Source of the DNA: Labyrinthula sp. Ha
Taxonomy: Eukaryota; Sar; Bigyra; Labyrinthulida; Labyrinthulaceae
Direction of reading: 5' to 3'
Assembly: GCA_015227615.1 (NCBI GenBank)
Contig: JAALGZ010000001.1
Coordinates: forward strand, 2,418,001-2,482,000
DNA length: 64,000 nt
Of the stretch, positions 1-11,000 are shown in pieces. Position 1 is the stretch's first letter. Every line of letters begins with the position of its first letter. The notes under the pieces are model-generated. The model saw nothing but the letters and a program-made list of their open reading frames with translations. It did no database searches and had not been told where the DNA came from. The translations under genes and the position numbers were made by a program.

Positions 1-1097
1 ATAAAGTAGTCTATTCTCGAACCAATATTGCTGAAACGCTTATTTTCACTTTGATTCCAACATGTGAAACGGAAATCCATCTGAGGAAACTTTTCTCTCA
101 AGGGTTCTTTCATATTATTCTTCATCATGCCATCCTAGTATTAAAAAAAATATCAAACTACCTTCATTATGTTGAATATATGTGGATTGGTTAACATCTT
201 CCCAAGGTCATCTGATAAGCCTTTCCAAAAAAAATCTGGAAAGTTTAAACCCTCCAGAAGGGAAAGAAGATGACGTATATCATGAACCATTGCTACATCA
301 ATGTCCTCAGCATTCTTAAACATGTAGTCATATTGTGTCATAGCTTCTTCACGAGTAAATTGTAAACGTCCAACTGCTTTGCTTTTTCCGTTCCATTTGA
401 TTTTTAACCTATACTTAGTTCTTCCAGAGGAAGTTTTTACTCGTGAGACAAGCAAATTTTCTCCATTTAAGAGTATCTTTTTCAACCGGCTCCAAAAAAT
501 ACAAATATTTTTCACTTCTTTACAACTATAAACAGTTTTGCTCTTCTGCAAATCCTCTAAACGAAGGAGTCTGTTTGAATAGTGTCGATCCAACTTATGC
601 AGAGTTAAGTTCATATCTCCACACAAAATAACTTCCTTTCCAGTCTTTGTTCTCCAATGATTGATAGAACTCCATAATCCATTAAAAAAATTAACCCTCA
701 TATCCTCATTCCTAAGCGGGGCGTAAATGTTGAACAAAATGAAGGAGGAATGTTCTGTCAAAATGCACCTTCCAAACCTGTTCAGCTGCTTGTACTCTTC
801 TATAAAAGGTTCATTACAAGCCCGTATCGTAAGTCCTTTTCTTGCGTAAGTTGTTACACCTTGAAATCCGTTTGTTTCAGAATCCGTGTTGAAACCCCAA
901 AAGGATTCGTAACCGTTTAAAAGCGAAATCGATCGTCCGAAGTTTTCCAGTTTTCTTTGGGATATTTTTGCCTCTTGAATACAGAAAATATCTGCATTGT
1001 GTTTGTTTAGAAAGTCTTCGATGGATAAACCCATGTATTTCTTAATCTTTTCCACAGTTGGCCACCATCCTGCAACGTTCCAACTAGCAATTTGCAT
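1..1097 (-). CDS. APE2: APE2-like AP endonuclease (exonuclease III family), 3' part outside window
   Basis: Predicted DNA-repair nuclease cutting at abasic sites and trimming 3' ends in the nucleus. It starts at the ATG at 1097 with the family signature SWNVAG. The metal-ligand motif IQEAK follows near residues 40-44, then NIYAP near 123-127 and GDMN near 160-163. A 27-nt intron (135-161, GTAG..CTAG) joins exon 1 to a second exon (134 to the left edge) that reads FTCWN and then GSRIDYF, both typical of APE2 rather than of bacterial-type ExoIII. Between GDMN and FTCWN lie about 170 residues, longer than I recall for the family; this stretch is basic and of unknown function. The C-terminal catalytic His and any PIP box or zinc finger lie outside the window. 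It is divergent from the next gene with only 49 bp between starts. A LINE endonuclease origin is unlikely, because the gene is spliced and not followed by reverse transcriptase. Confidence 0.8.
135..161 (-). other. 27-nt intron of the APE2-like gene
   Basis: GT donor at 161-160 and AG acceptor ending at 135. Removing it restores one reading frame from the exon-1 end into a segment with the APE2 motifs FTCWN and RIDYF. It is one of the two shortest introns seen here. Confidence 0.8.
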
Positions 1098-1146
1098 CGA
1101 GTATTATTAGAGTGTTGATGGTGCATTACCGTGAGTTATGTAGGAA
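1098..1146. promoter_or_regulatory. Compact divergent promoter region
   Basis: Only 49 bp separate the start codons of the APE2-like gene (minus strand) and the DUF1765-like gene (plus strand). Both 5' UTRs and any core promoter must overlap here or extend into the genes. I see no clear TATA box in the interval. Co-regulation of the two genes is an inference from spacing alone. Confidence 0.45.
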
Positions 1147-3027
1147 ATGAAAAATGACATGTTTTCTCAAATGATCAGGAAGGTTTTACCAAAAAAGCAC
1201 ACTGCTAAACCTGCTGGCTGGAATCAAGGATTCTCTGAAGCCATTCGAAAAATGATGGAAGCAGATACAATTGAAGAAGGATATAGAGCTATTCATCCTT
1301 ACGAGAAAGCAATATTTAAGAACTTTTCTGGCGACTTAAATTTGAACGAATACAACCGAACTCTAGTAGACCTTGTCATGTTCTGGAAATGCTTGCTCAA
1401 AATATTGCACAACAAAGAGCTTCCTAATCTCATTCAGAAAAAGTATTTAGAATACATTTCTGCAATTCTGTCAAAGGAAGAGTTTCTAATTTTTTTCGTA
1501 AAAGTAGAACAGCATAACGATGAATCATATGATCATGAGAAATTTTCTTTTTACCTGCAGTATCTCGAACTTTTATCGGAAAGTTTAAAGATGCTCTCTC
1601 CGGAACATCTGGTGACAACATCAGATAACATCTCCTTTATTGTGAGATTTGGTGCTCAGGTGTCAGTTGCATTGTTTGTTCATTTACGTTCAGCAAAAGA
1701 GCAAATTGAGGGAGTTCTAAGGAGTTCATCTCATTCTTTTTCTCGGTCAAGAATAAGTGGGTCATTTGTAAAGCCTACAGGTGTTTTTGATAAGACCAAA
1801 ACCTTTTGTGTTTCTACTCATTTCTTTTCTTTGGTCAGGGGAACTGGAAGTTCACATCAACATCAAAGACTGGAGAAGGTAAATGAAGAAGTAACTTCGT
1901 ATATGAAGACTGAGCAGTCGTATATTCCTTTTTGGATAAGAACGAAACGAACGTTTTTCATTCTATTCTTCGAATGCTTTTTTGATCATATCTTACTTGT
2001 GCATAAGTCTTCGAAGGTAGGAAGTTTCAAAATAAGTTCAATCCCTGGGTATGATATTCTTATCGAAATCCTTTTTACTTTCATCGAAAGTTTCGTTCAT
2101 TATAATTCCATAGCTCAAAGAGCTGAAAGTGGTGCGCGAGGTTTTGTAAATAATTACTCAACATCTGCGGTAGTAGAACGTGTCTGGCGGAAGGCTATAT
2201 CTGAAGATTATAAAGTTATAGATCTCTCTTTTCAGTTGGTATTTTCATATATTAATATTTATTCAAATCCCTCTATTATTCAGGGGTTAGTGCATCTGAA
2301 GCTGATATTTACATCTATGGAAGCTACTGAACAGGCTGATGATGTTAATGCTGAATATTTTAGCCAGATGTTTTCTGTACTTCTTTCTAATGATCACTAC
2401 GAGGTGGTCTTGCGCTGTTGTACTTTCTTGTTTGAAGTTCTTCCTTTGATGGTTGGTAACTTTCGTAAGACGTTTTTACTAGATCTACTGAATAAATCTT
2501 TTGCAAAGGTTTTTTTTCATTGGTCGGAGGAAGTTCGAATATATTTTCAGGTTGTTCTCGTCTATAAACTATTTTTGTGCCCAAGGAGCTCCCTTGATAT
2601 CAAATCTGACGCAAGACTGAGAAAATGCGAAAATTCCTTTAAAATTGATTCACCATATAAAATTCAACCTCTGAAACCTTCAAGTGCTGGGAAGAATGTT
2701 TCTAAGCAGAACTCTATATTTAAACACTTAATCCCTGGGAAAGATGCGAAACTTCATTTTAGAAGTTTAGTTGAGACGAAAAAAGCAAATGTGCACCAAG
2801 GTGGACTCCAGTGCTTGCAGGCTGATGCGTTAGTATTAGCAAAATTTGATGCAATTGTGCTTATGCTGTTAGATGAACCGGAAAAGATTCCTAAGGAATG
2901 TAAGGTATATAAAGATAGTGCGTTTTCTAGCCTGTGCAAAGTTTTAAACCTATACTACAGTAGTCCTGCTACTAGAGAGTATAGTGGGATTATTAAAATC
3001 ACTACGGAACTGGATGGAGTTCACTAA
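1147..3027 (+). CDS. Large helical protein, resembles the DUF1765 family
   Basis: A 626-residue protein read as one exon from the ATG at 1147 to a TAA. It is rich in Leu/Phe helical segments and has a low-complexity Ser/Arg region near residues 190-205. The stretch from about residue 415 to 480 has cysteines followed by a helix and HWSEEVRIYFQVVLVYKLF. This recalls the conserved core of DUF1765 proteins, which are known mainly from fungi and some protists and have no established biochemical role. The assignment is by eye and needs a profile search. No transmembrane run or catalytic motif is evident. It is transcribed divergently from the repair gene. An in-frame 45-nt GT-AG stretch (2239-2283) could be an intron, but it is longer than every other intron here, so I kept it as coding. 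Confidence 0.65.
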   Translation: MKNDMFSQMIRKVLPKKHTAKPAGWNQGFSEAIRKMMEADTIEEGYRAIHPYEKAIFKNFSGDLNLNEYNRTLVDLVMFWKCLLKILHNKELPNLIQKKYLEYISAILSKEEFLIFFVKVEQHNDESYDHEKFSFYLQYLELLSESLKMLSPEHLVTTSDNISFIVRFGAQVSVALFVHLRSAKEQIEGVLRSSSHSFSRSRISGSFVKPTGVFDKTKTFCVSTHFFSLVRGTGSSHQHQRLEKVNEEVTSYMKTEQSYIPFWIRTKRTFFILFFECFFDHILLVHKSSKVGSFKISSIPGYDILIEILFTFIESFVHYNSIAQRAESGARGFVNNYSTSAVVERVWRKAISEDYKVIDLSFQLVFSYINIYSNPSIIQGLVHLKLIFTSMEATEQADDVNAEYFSQMFSVLLSNDHYEVVLRCCTFLFEVLPLMVGNFRKTFLLDLLNKSFAKVFFHWSEEVRIYFQVVLVYKLFLCPRSSLDIKSDARLRKCENSFKIDSPYKIQPLKPSSAGKNVSKQNSIFKHLIPGKDAKLHFRSLVETKKANVHQGGLQCLQADALVLAKFDAIVLMLLDEPEKIPKECKVYKDSAFSSLCKVLNLYYSSPATREYSGIIKITTELDGVH

Positions 3028-6000
3028 CTTTAATCTTTAATTTGTTTTCTCCCGTAATGATTTCAGTTACTCTACTAACTTAGCACCAAGATTTGTTGCC
3101 TAGTTTTAGCTGCACTACGTCAATATTAGTTGATAGAGTAATGAAACAAGCAGACTAAAAAGTCTTGTCTTAACTGTTGCTTGGAGATTTTTTTCCTCAT
3201 TTATTCAAGTATAAACTGCAAATAAAGCCTGAACTGTATTTTGTCTTATCCTATTTCCTAAGAAAAACAGGTTTAATCGGGGGCGCAAAATTTTACCTTT
3301 TCCAGCGAATAATTTTTTTTGATTCTTCCTTCCGCTTGCCTAGGTAGATGGCTTGTACAATACTATATGTAAGATAACCTGTCTAGCCACAAATTGTGGG
3401 TTACAAAGTGGTTATGTCGATGTATGCTATATTAATTTGAAGTCTTAGCCATGCGCATCTAGGACCATTCATGGATAGCACAAGTACAAGATAAGGCACC
3501 AGACTTACCAATGTCGTTGTTTCACGTCAAAATATGCCAAGAAGATATCACGTGCTTTGCCAATGATTGATAACTGCACTCTATTGAAAATTATTACACG
3601 TTGTATGCTTCTAAGAAGCTAATAAATCTGTATAAAGGTGCTAATAAAAGCTTGGGGTTCGCAAAATATTATTTAAACCTTCTTTGATTCATTATCACTT
3701 TTAATGGACATCACAGCCACTCTGGCTTGGCAGAGAAGCTAAGTGTGAAAGAAATAGGAATATTATAATGAACCATAAGTTTTGCCACTATGACAGATCT
3801 TATTTCGGCATGAAAGTCGTGGTCTTCTTTGAGACATTCTAACCAATGGAAAGCAGGTATCTGGAAATCTTTCGATGTCCTAAATAAATGGACGCCCTTT
3901 CACTTATACCGCCACTCCAGTTATCTGGGATATCTCTCTAACTACGTAGGAATTTGTACTCTACACCTTACATTTTCCAAAGGTAGTTTCGGATCAAAAT
4001 CACTGTTCATACTGCACTTAGGCACTTTGTTTTCACTATATAGAATTCCCGTACCTCGAATTATAATTGAATATATATTTGATATATACATCTGCTAAGA
4101 AACCAATGCAAGATTAAACTTAATTTCAATTAGTAACTATTTTTATCTTTAAAGCAGTGTTTCCTTTACTACACTGCAATTAGCGATGTATAACCTAACC
4201 CTAGTGATAAATCAACTAGTTTCAACTTTCCTTGTCCATAATTGGAAACCTTTGTACCATTATCAGAAGCGGGTAATAAGGAACTAAGCTAGCTAGTAAT
4301 CTTAGGGGTTTCTTTGCTTGACTTGGTGGATAATTCCTCCTTTAGTTTCAGCTATAGGCATTGCATACAGCTTAAGCATAGAAAGTTAACCTTCATGTTA
4401 GCTAAGGTGTCTAAATTTCATAGATCGCGTAGGCGAGATATTGCAAGTAATAATAATGATTATTCTTCACGTGCTACTACGAATGATAGATCAATACCAA
4501 TTATCATAATGCTAGCAAAAGCTGGGTTAACTCACCTGATGAAGTAGCATCTTTAGGGAGAAAATACCTGATTAAGTCCTATAACTCGTGCACTCTCTTC
4601 TTGTTTCACTCCAGGTGGATTTGAAGTAACGGAGTAAAGGTTGTACTAGAGCAAAGAGATCATAAAAGGCATTATTTTGGAGTTGAGAAGGTACTGCCAC
4701 TGTAGCTGGATTATTATCAAGGTATGTTATCTACTGTTTTTCTTGTATTTTTAGTCCTGGAACTCAGCAAAAATTGAGGGAAGGAATTTATACTTGAAAT
4801 TCTGGTTCTCCTACCATTTGCATTCATAAATTACCAGCAAAACTTCCAGAATAGTATTAAGTACAAACTTTGCACCCTTACGAACTGCAGGCTCTGAGAG
4901 GAAAAGCTTTACTGAACAAAGGAAGAGCGTCTTATTTCATATCATTTTTCTTATGATAGAGCTTAATATTAATATCATGTAAAAAACATATAAACATAAC
5001 TCTAAGAGTTTTTCAAGCAGCTTTGCCTTTTACAACAGCGATTTTTTCCTACTTGTTTTTAATTTAACTTAGTGATGCTACTAATCAGACATTTTCTACT
5101 CATAATAAAATGTGGAATCCGAAGCTACTGCATAGCACAAATTATTCTTAAATTAAGAAATGTCAATAACAGCTTGAGCTGGAGAACATGAAACAAGTTC
5201 ACCTATAGTACCTAAGGTTTATTAGTTTGACAGAACAGAGTTTATATATTCTTCAAGCCGTTCTTACCTCTCAAGGTAGTATATAAGATTAGGCTCTTAG
5301 CAAGCAGATTCTAATCGTTCAGGGTTTCTATCTTAATCATACTATTTATTCAATCGTTTTACAGGCTTTTTAAAAGGATATGATGCAACATATTTGTTTT
5401 CAATAATTTTTACTTGGTATTAGGAGTCAGATCAAAGTATTTATATTTTGTAAATGAGTAATTTATGTGTTAAGTCCTTTTTAGTATATTCTTATATTTC
5501 CCTAGCTATTTTTTTTAGTGGTAACAAATTGGAAATTAGAGAAAAATAATAATGTAGTGATACGACGCGGAGCCCAATACTACTTGATAATCAGATTTCA
5601 ACCAAGGGTTGCATGGTTATTGATAATATTTATCAAAGCTGGGGGCTGGTTGCTCTGGTGAAGGTTGGCGTACTTGTTTACTTATCTTAGCATCCCATCT
5701 ATTTAAAATCCATATTTTTGAAGCCAAAACAAGCAATTAGTCATTGTCTATCCAGTGATGCACCTGGTGTCACCATAGTTGCTATGGGTGCCACGTCGAT
5801 AGGACTAACAAGGAAATCATTTCTTTTCTTGGGACAAGCAAAAAATTTCTTTGGCCATCTCTAAGTACCTAAATTTGACCTTGTAGTGATTCAGAATTCT
5901 TTGCCCTTGAAGTGTTCTTAGTTCAGGACACAGGTTGATTCCTTCCTTTAAATATGTAAGTTTTAATTTTCAACCATATAAAGTTAAGATCTATAGTTTT

Positions 6001-6851
6001 GCTTAACATGTTCACATTAAGCTGAAGAAAGCCGCTCACTTGAAGACCTAACATTTCAGGTAAAAAGTTTTTGAACTCTTACACGAAGAGAAAGTCGTAC
6101 AATGTTGAATCTTTGCTCCATGTCGTGGAGTAGCCAGGCTTGTTCATAAGAAAACATTACTTTACATATGACATCTGCATCGATTAGTTGGTGCTTCTTT
6201 ATGTTTGCATGTAACAAGATATGAACCCTGAAGCGACAAGTGTGAGTTGAGCACCTTCCTTAACCTGTAGTGGATTCCAAGCTTAGACATGTGTAACTTT
6301 ACAAGTGGTGTATTTGTTCTAATAAAGAAAGAATATCCTTGTTTCAAAATGAAAGAAATTGTACAAAAGTAAACCCAGATATATTAAAAAAAGTGAAACA
6401 TAGTTATATTAATCTTCTTTAAAAATCTTGAGCCAGAGATCATAAGCTCACCAACCCGTATATTAAGTAGAAACCCAAACTTGAATCTACAACTCTTTCT
6501 TGTAAACTTTCTTCTAATGATATTAAATAACTTTAATATCCCGTCCTAATTATTCTATTTTCATATAGTATCCTATTCTTATCTCCTATATCAAAGTTCG
6601 AAAATCCATATGAAGACCGAAATTCCTTATTTGATTGGATTAAATCCTAGCCAATTAATTAGAACATTTACGGATAAAACCGACTCCTTAATTACGCTTT
6701 CTGAAATCTGATATCTGACCGTTAGCCAAAATATAGTGTTTGTACCAAAATTGAAAAAATAATCGTAATCTTCTAGTCCAAGTTGTGACTCTAAAGAAAC
6801 CAGAAATCCCGAATCAAAACAAAATTAATAAGCAAAAAGAGAGTAAATAAA
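3028..6851. other. Gene-poor AT-rich stretch, about 3.8 kb
   Basis: No open frame here has family motifs or joins to neighbours by short introns. An AATAAA about 190 nt after the DUF1765 stop (near 3218) could serve as its polyadenylation signal. A weak hairpin lies near 5778-5798. Open frames at 3829-4098 and 4314-4547 read as random sequence. I see no tRNA, rRNA or intact transposon ends. Confidence 0.5.
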
Positions 6852-7121
6852 ATGTCTGACGAAAAGCAAGTAGAAGTATCTGAACCAGTACAAGCTGAAG
6901 AAGTAACTACAGCTGAAGCAGTGGCATCTGGTCCACCTGCGAAACAAGAGATGGTTGTTACAACTACACTTCAAGAACCTGAAGATTACAGAGGAGTAAC
7001 AACTTTGTGCTGCAGTTTGATCTGGTTCCCAATCATTGGTCCGTTCTCACTATTGTGCTGCTGTTGTAAATGGGATGAGCACATGGTGGAAAAAGAGGTT
7101 ACTGAAAAAGTTGAAGCATAA
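6852..7121 (+). CDS. Small Cys-rich membrane-associated protein
   Basis: An 89-residue protein starting at an ATG in an A-rich context. Residues 1-45 are acidic and probably disordered. Residues 51-72 form a hydrophobic run with a Cys pair at its start and four consecutive Cys at its end (positions 53-54 and 69-72), split by FPIIGPF. A short charged tail follows. The layout suggests a single membrane-inserted hairpin or tail anchor, with cysteines that could be palmitoylated or bind metal. It lacks the CPxC knuckles of LITAF-type proteins, and I do not recognise the family with confidence. Short proteins ending in such a Cys cluster occur widely in protists, usually without known function. 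It is convergent with the FUN14 gene, 41 bp away. Confidence 0.65.
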   Translation: MSDEKQVEVSEPVQAEEVTTAEAVASGPPAKQEMVVTTTLQEPEDYRGVTTLCCSLIWFPIIGPFSLLCCCCKWDEHMVEKEVTEKVEA

Positions 7122-7162
7122 AACTGACATGTGACACAGTTAGTGAATAGTTCTCTTCGGTT

Positions 7163-8003
7163 TTATAGATAGTACCAGGGTTTTTTCTGCTGTTTAAGTT
7201 TTTGAAGAATTGGAAGTATTACCTCCTTATCATCCATCTCATAGTCTAAGAAAAGAAGCATATCATCACAAACAGCGTCATAGAAAATATCTCGTTCTAA
7301 CTCTGCAAGTTCTCTATAACTTTTCGTTTTCAAATAACTTTCAAAGAGTGATGTCTTATTTTCGGATTTAAACGGTGAAGTTTTTAACCAGTCTGTGGCT
7401 GCTGAGAAACCGTACTTCTCACTTATACCGAGGTCTATAGGAAACTTTCCCAATGCATAAGTGTTTCCAGCAGCATATAGAAGTGGAGTTGCAACAGCAA
7501 GTCTACGGTTTCGGCTATGGTGTAACGAGAGAGAGTTTTAAATTTACGTTAATCCGTAAGCAAAGGCACTTGAAAAACCAGCTCCAGAAGGAAACTCAAA
7601 CTTTAATAGTTCTGTTGTGTTGTTGAAGACTATGAAGAGAATGAAAATATGAATAAGAGATACGGATGGAGAAATCGTTTGCTGTGATTTTACCATCTTG
7701 GTCAGCATCAAGGACGTCGTAATAAACTCGTTCAATTTTTCTCCATTTTACATCTACGTATCCAAGATAAGCCAAACCTTGGATGAATACAAAGCCAGTT
7801 CCCAAGGCTACAGAAGCTACCTTTGCACCTAGGAGAAGATTCAACACGAATATTGGTCATACCTTGTCTCAACGCATAACCAGATACACTATAAATAAAA
7901 CAGAATTATGAGGTTACAAGCCTGTGAACGCACCAAACGTAAGTTGCTGTACAGCGTCGAACTTAGAGTTTGGCTTTGATTCTGTTCTCACGATTGTGCT
8001 CAT
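7163..8003 (-). CDS. FUN14-domain protein with an EF-hand, five exons
   Basis: Predicted 236-residue protein. The exons are 8003-7918, 7888-7863, 7828-7664, 7629-7548 and 7514-7163; the four introns are 29, 34, 34 and 33 nt. Residues 20-70 are a FUN14 domain: LTFGAFTGFVSGYALRQG, a glycine-rich second helix, then YLGYVDVKWRKIE. Members such as FUNDC1 sit in the mitochondrial outer membrane and act in mitophagy and organelle contacts. Residues 78-89 form a textbook EF-hand loop (DADQDGKITAND), so calcium binding is likely. FPSGAGFSSAFAYG near 105-118 suggests a further glycine-zipper membrane segment. The last 110 residues are soluble and acidic, of unknown role. All four splices restore the frame and conserved FUN14 motifs cross the first two, so the model is strong. 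Reading without the last intron would end the protein at 120 residues. Confidence 0.85.
7515..7547 (-). other. 33-nt fourth intron of the FUN14/EF-hand gene
   Basis: GTAAAT donor at 7547 and ATAG acceptor ending at 7515. If it is retained, a stop codon within it ends the protein just after the glycine-rich segment. If it is removed, the frame continues through the 7514-7163 exon. The two isoforms would differ by the whole C-terminal region, so this is where the splice decides the product. Confidence 0.7.
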
Positions 8004-11000
8004 TTGCCAATTTGTTTATTTATGTTAATGGTAATACACCATTGAGAATTGTGTATTCAACATGCACTGGCTATAACGCATATCCAGATTAAACGAGATT
8101 GACTTTATTAAAAGTAAAGCAACCACTAGCAGAAAAATTCAAACATATCATGCACTACAATTTTAATAAGTAAACAATTTCTGATCTTTTTGTGATTTAC
8201 AGTCTAAGTAGTTGAGGGGTTTACTTTCACGTTGCAGGTACTTGGTTAGAAAGACGTGTCTACTAATCTGAGTGTAAAGTTATATACAAGGTTGAAACAA
8301 CGTATTTAGAGGAACATATATACTAAGTAAGTAACAAAAAATTAGTGATAGTAGACTCCAGAGAGCTTCAAGGTTTTCAAACGGAAATAATCTGTCTAAT
8401 TAGATTGTTTTGTCAAGGTACAGGTCGAAGCTCAGTACTTGCAGCTTTTTTTCTTTTAATTTAAAACACAATAGATGGTATAACATTTGCACATATACCC
8501 TTAATGTAAGATTTCTGATGAAATTAGCTATTAATGTATTAATATTTTTTTTAATTATAACTAGGAGTATATCTTATTGAAGATTCACTTGAGGCGCAAT
8601 AGTATTCCAGTGTGCTAGTAACATAAAAAAGGAAATACTTTTTAACGAATGTACACGTTCAGAAGTATAAAAGTTCGTTCTATTACATTAAAACTTATTT
8701 TAGCAGTTGTGTTAAGTTGGCTTAATTGAACAGATAGGTAGGTTGGTCCTCTTATCATTGGATCAACTAATTTTTTGTCTTAGTGCAAGAGTACTTGCTA
8801 AGATCCAAGTTGATTAGATCTTGACATAGCATTTAGATGAAGTTTCTCTGTATATATCACGCTTTATTGTTTTTTTGCTATCAATGGTGACCTATGCTAA
8901 TGGGTTTTACTCTTACCAAATTTATAAATAAATTCACCTTTCCATTTATTGAATCTTATTTGCAAAATTGATGTTCGTGATAGTTCCAGCAGCTATTTAA
9001 AACATGCATTTGCGTCGGTCCAGTAACCATATCAAACTTTGAGGTCAGCTTTTCCCAAGAACCACCTATTCATAATATAGAGAACATGGTAGAGTTTCTT
9101 TGATTGCAATTCGATTTGCTTCCTTAACTCTCGGTACTTGACTATACAGACTCTGACAACATCTTATGGCATCGTTAGTGCATAAAGTAATGGATGCAGT
9201 TCTTAGAACCAATAGATTATAAACATAAACTCTATAAGGTTCGGTTGAGATGGAACAACAAAAATAAGCTTCTCATGACTCTAACACATTTTGAAATCCT
9301 ATTCCTACTAGGAGAGAATGGGTTTAGCATCAGTTTTTCCACATTTAAGTTCTACTCAGGAAATTGTTTCACTATTTTCTCTTTCAATATTTTTATGATT
9401 TCTACTTTGTTATTTCTACATAAACTAAGAGTCGCATTGTAGCATATATTTGCAGTGGGAAGGGGTTTTATTCTTCGGTTATGTTAAGTATGATAAAGCA
9501 TATGCGCACATATGGCCCACAAATGAGGAAATCTAGTGGAGAAACTTTCAATATCTTAATAACCTCATATATAGGTTACTCCTTAAACAATTTTTATAAA
9601 ATTTAGGAAACTGTTAACACATGGGTTTTATTTAGATTTTCTTAATATTAATATGTACTCGAGAATTTTGCTACTGGAAATTTTATGGAAGTGCTTAGAG
9701 TGCTATTCTGAAAACAGAACTTCTATGAAGTTTGATCTTTATTAAGGTAATCGACCCATCTTTAGCATTTTTGCAACATGGTTTAAGTTGCACAAAAAAG
9801 AGGATACGAAGGAATATCTTCAGACTCCAGAGTAAGGACATTTAATCATCTCTTTTATCTAGTAAAACAAGCGGAAAATATCTGCTGTATTCTTTTCTAG
9901 TTGGGTTAGCTATAGATATCTTAAAAATGTTTCTTTTGCAAGATTAGAAAAACCAATTTTTGAGTATTGGCATCATGTGTTATATAATAGCATGGTATTT
10001 TCCTTATGATTATTACAAGCCAGGTTTACTTTAACTAGTAACCTCTTATGTGGTAACCCCCTGATTCTACATCTTAACTAATATAACAGAGCAAAAAAAC
10101 TTTGGTTTGCTGGATGTTTGCTCATTGTAGATCATTTATCCATTAAAGAAGTACTAACATCAGATCGATCTGAATTAAATTTCCAAAGCTTGGCATTATC
10201 ATTGGTACCTACGTCGGGGTAGAAGTACTGAAATATTACCATAGTGCAAACTTGTTTTTAATTATACTTTGTGCGGAAGAATCTACCAGTTAAAAGAGTG
10301 TTGTCCCTGTCATAATATTCTCTTAACTGAAAAATAACACAGCTTTTCACGGTAGATGCTTAGATGACTTTCCAAGTATCTTTACAAGAAATAGACTTTG
10401 AACACTTGAAATGGTACATGTAGACTTATCTTTAATTTTCTTCTTATTGCTGTCTCCTAAAATGTCATTACCCCCAAAATACCGATTCTTTGTAGTTTTT
10501 TTGTTGTTTTCCTGGAAAAAGATGACTTTCTAAGAGATTTTGGCTCCATTATGCCTGCAAATTTTGGATGTATACATTTCATGCTGCGAGGTGTTAAGCT
10601 TCATACAATATGTGAAAACAATGTTGTCAGCCAAGCACAGTACAATTATAAGCTTATGACTCGGTACTATATATATTATTATTCTATGTCATTATTCTTG
10701 AACTAGAAAATTCTTCTATACAAAAGGAAACTAGTCAGAGCTTTATTAAAAGGATTTATACGATATGGCGTCAGCAAACCTAAAAAACATAACAGCTTTT
10801 GCTTAGAGCTAATAATCGTGTAAGGTGGTAGGAATATCAAGAACATATTTTTTCAACGAAAGTATCAGAATATTCACCTCACCTAGACTTTGGATTTTCC
10901 CATGTATTGGGTTTATTACAAAAAATGAAGATCTTGTAATATCCCAAAAAAACGTTGAGAACAGCAGGACCTCTCACTTTTGGCTCTTTCTTATCCAAAA

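Noticed and set aside
1-1097. LINE endonuclease as the identity of the left-edge gene
   Set aside because: The gene is spliced by a host-type 27-nt intron, carries APE2-specific FTCWN and RIDY motifs, and is followed by a host gene rather than reverse transcriptase.
2239-2283. In-frame 45-nt GT-AG stretch in the DUF1765-like gene
   Set aside because: Possible, but longer than all other introns (27-34 nt), and the frame is open through it. Only transcript data could decide.
3829-4547. Open frames of 77-89 codons in the left gene-poor region
   Set aside because: Composition and stop pattern look random and no domain or partner exon is visible.
5778-5798. Small imperfect hairpin (CACCATAG / CTATGGGTG)
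   Set aside because: Short with a bulge; such hairpins are expected by chance and no RNA family or transposon ends accompany it.
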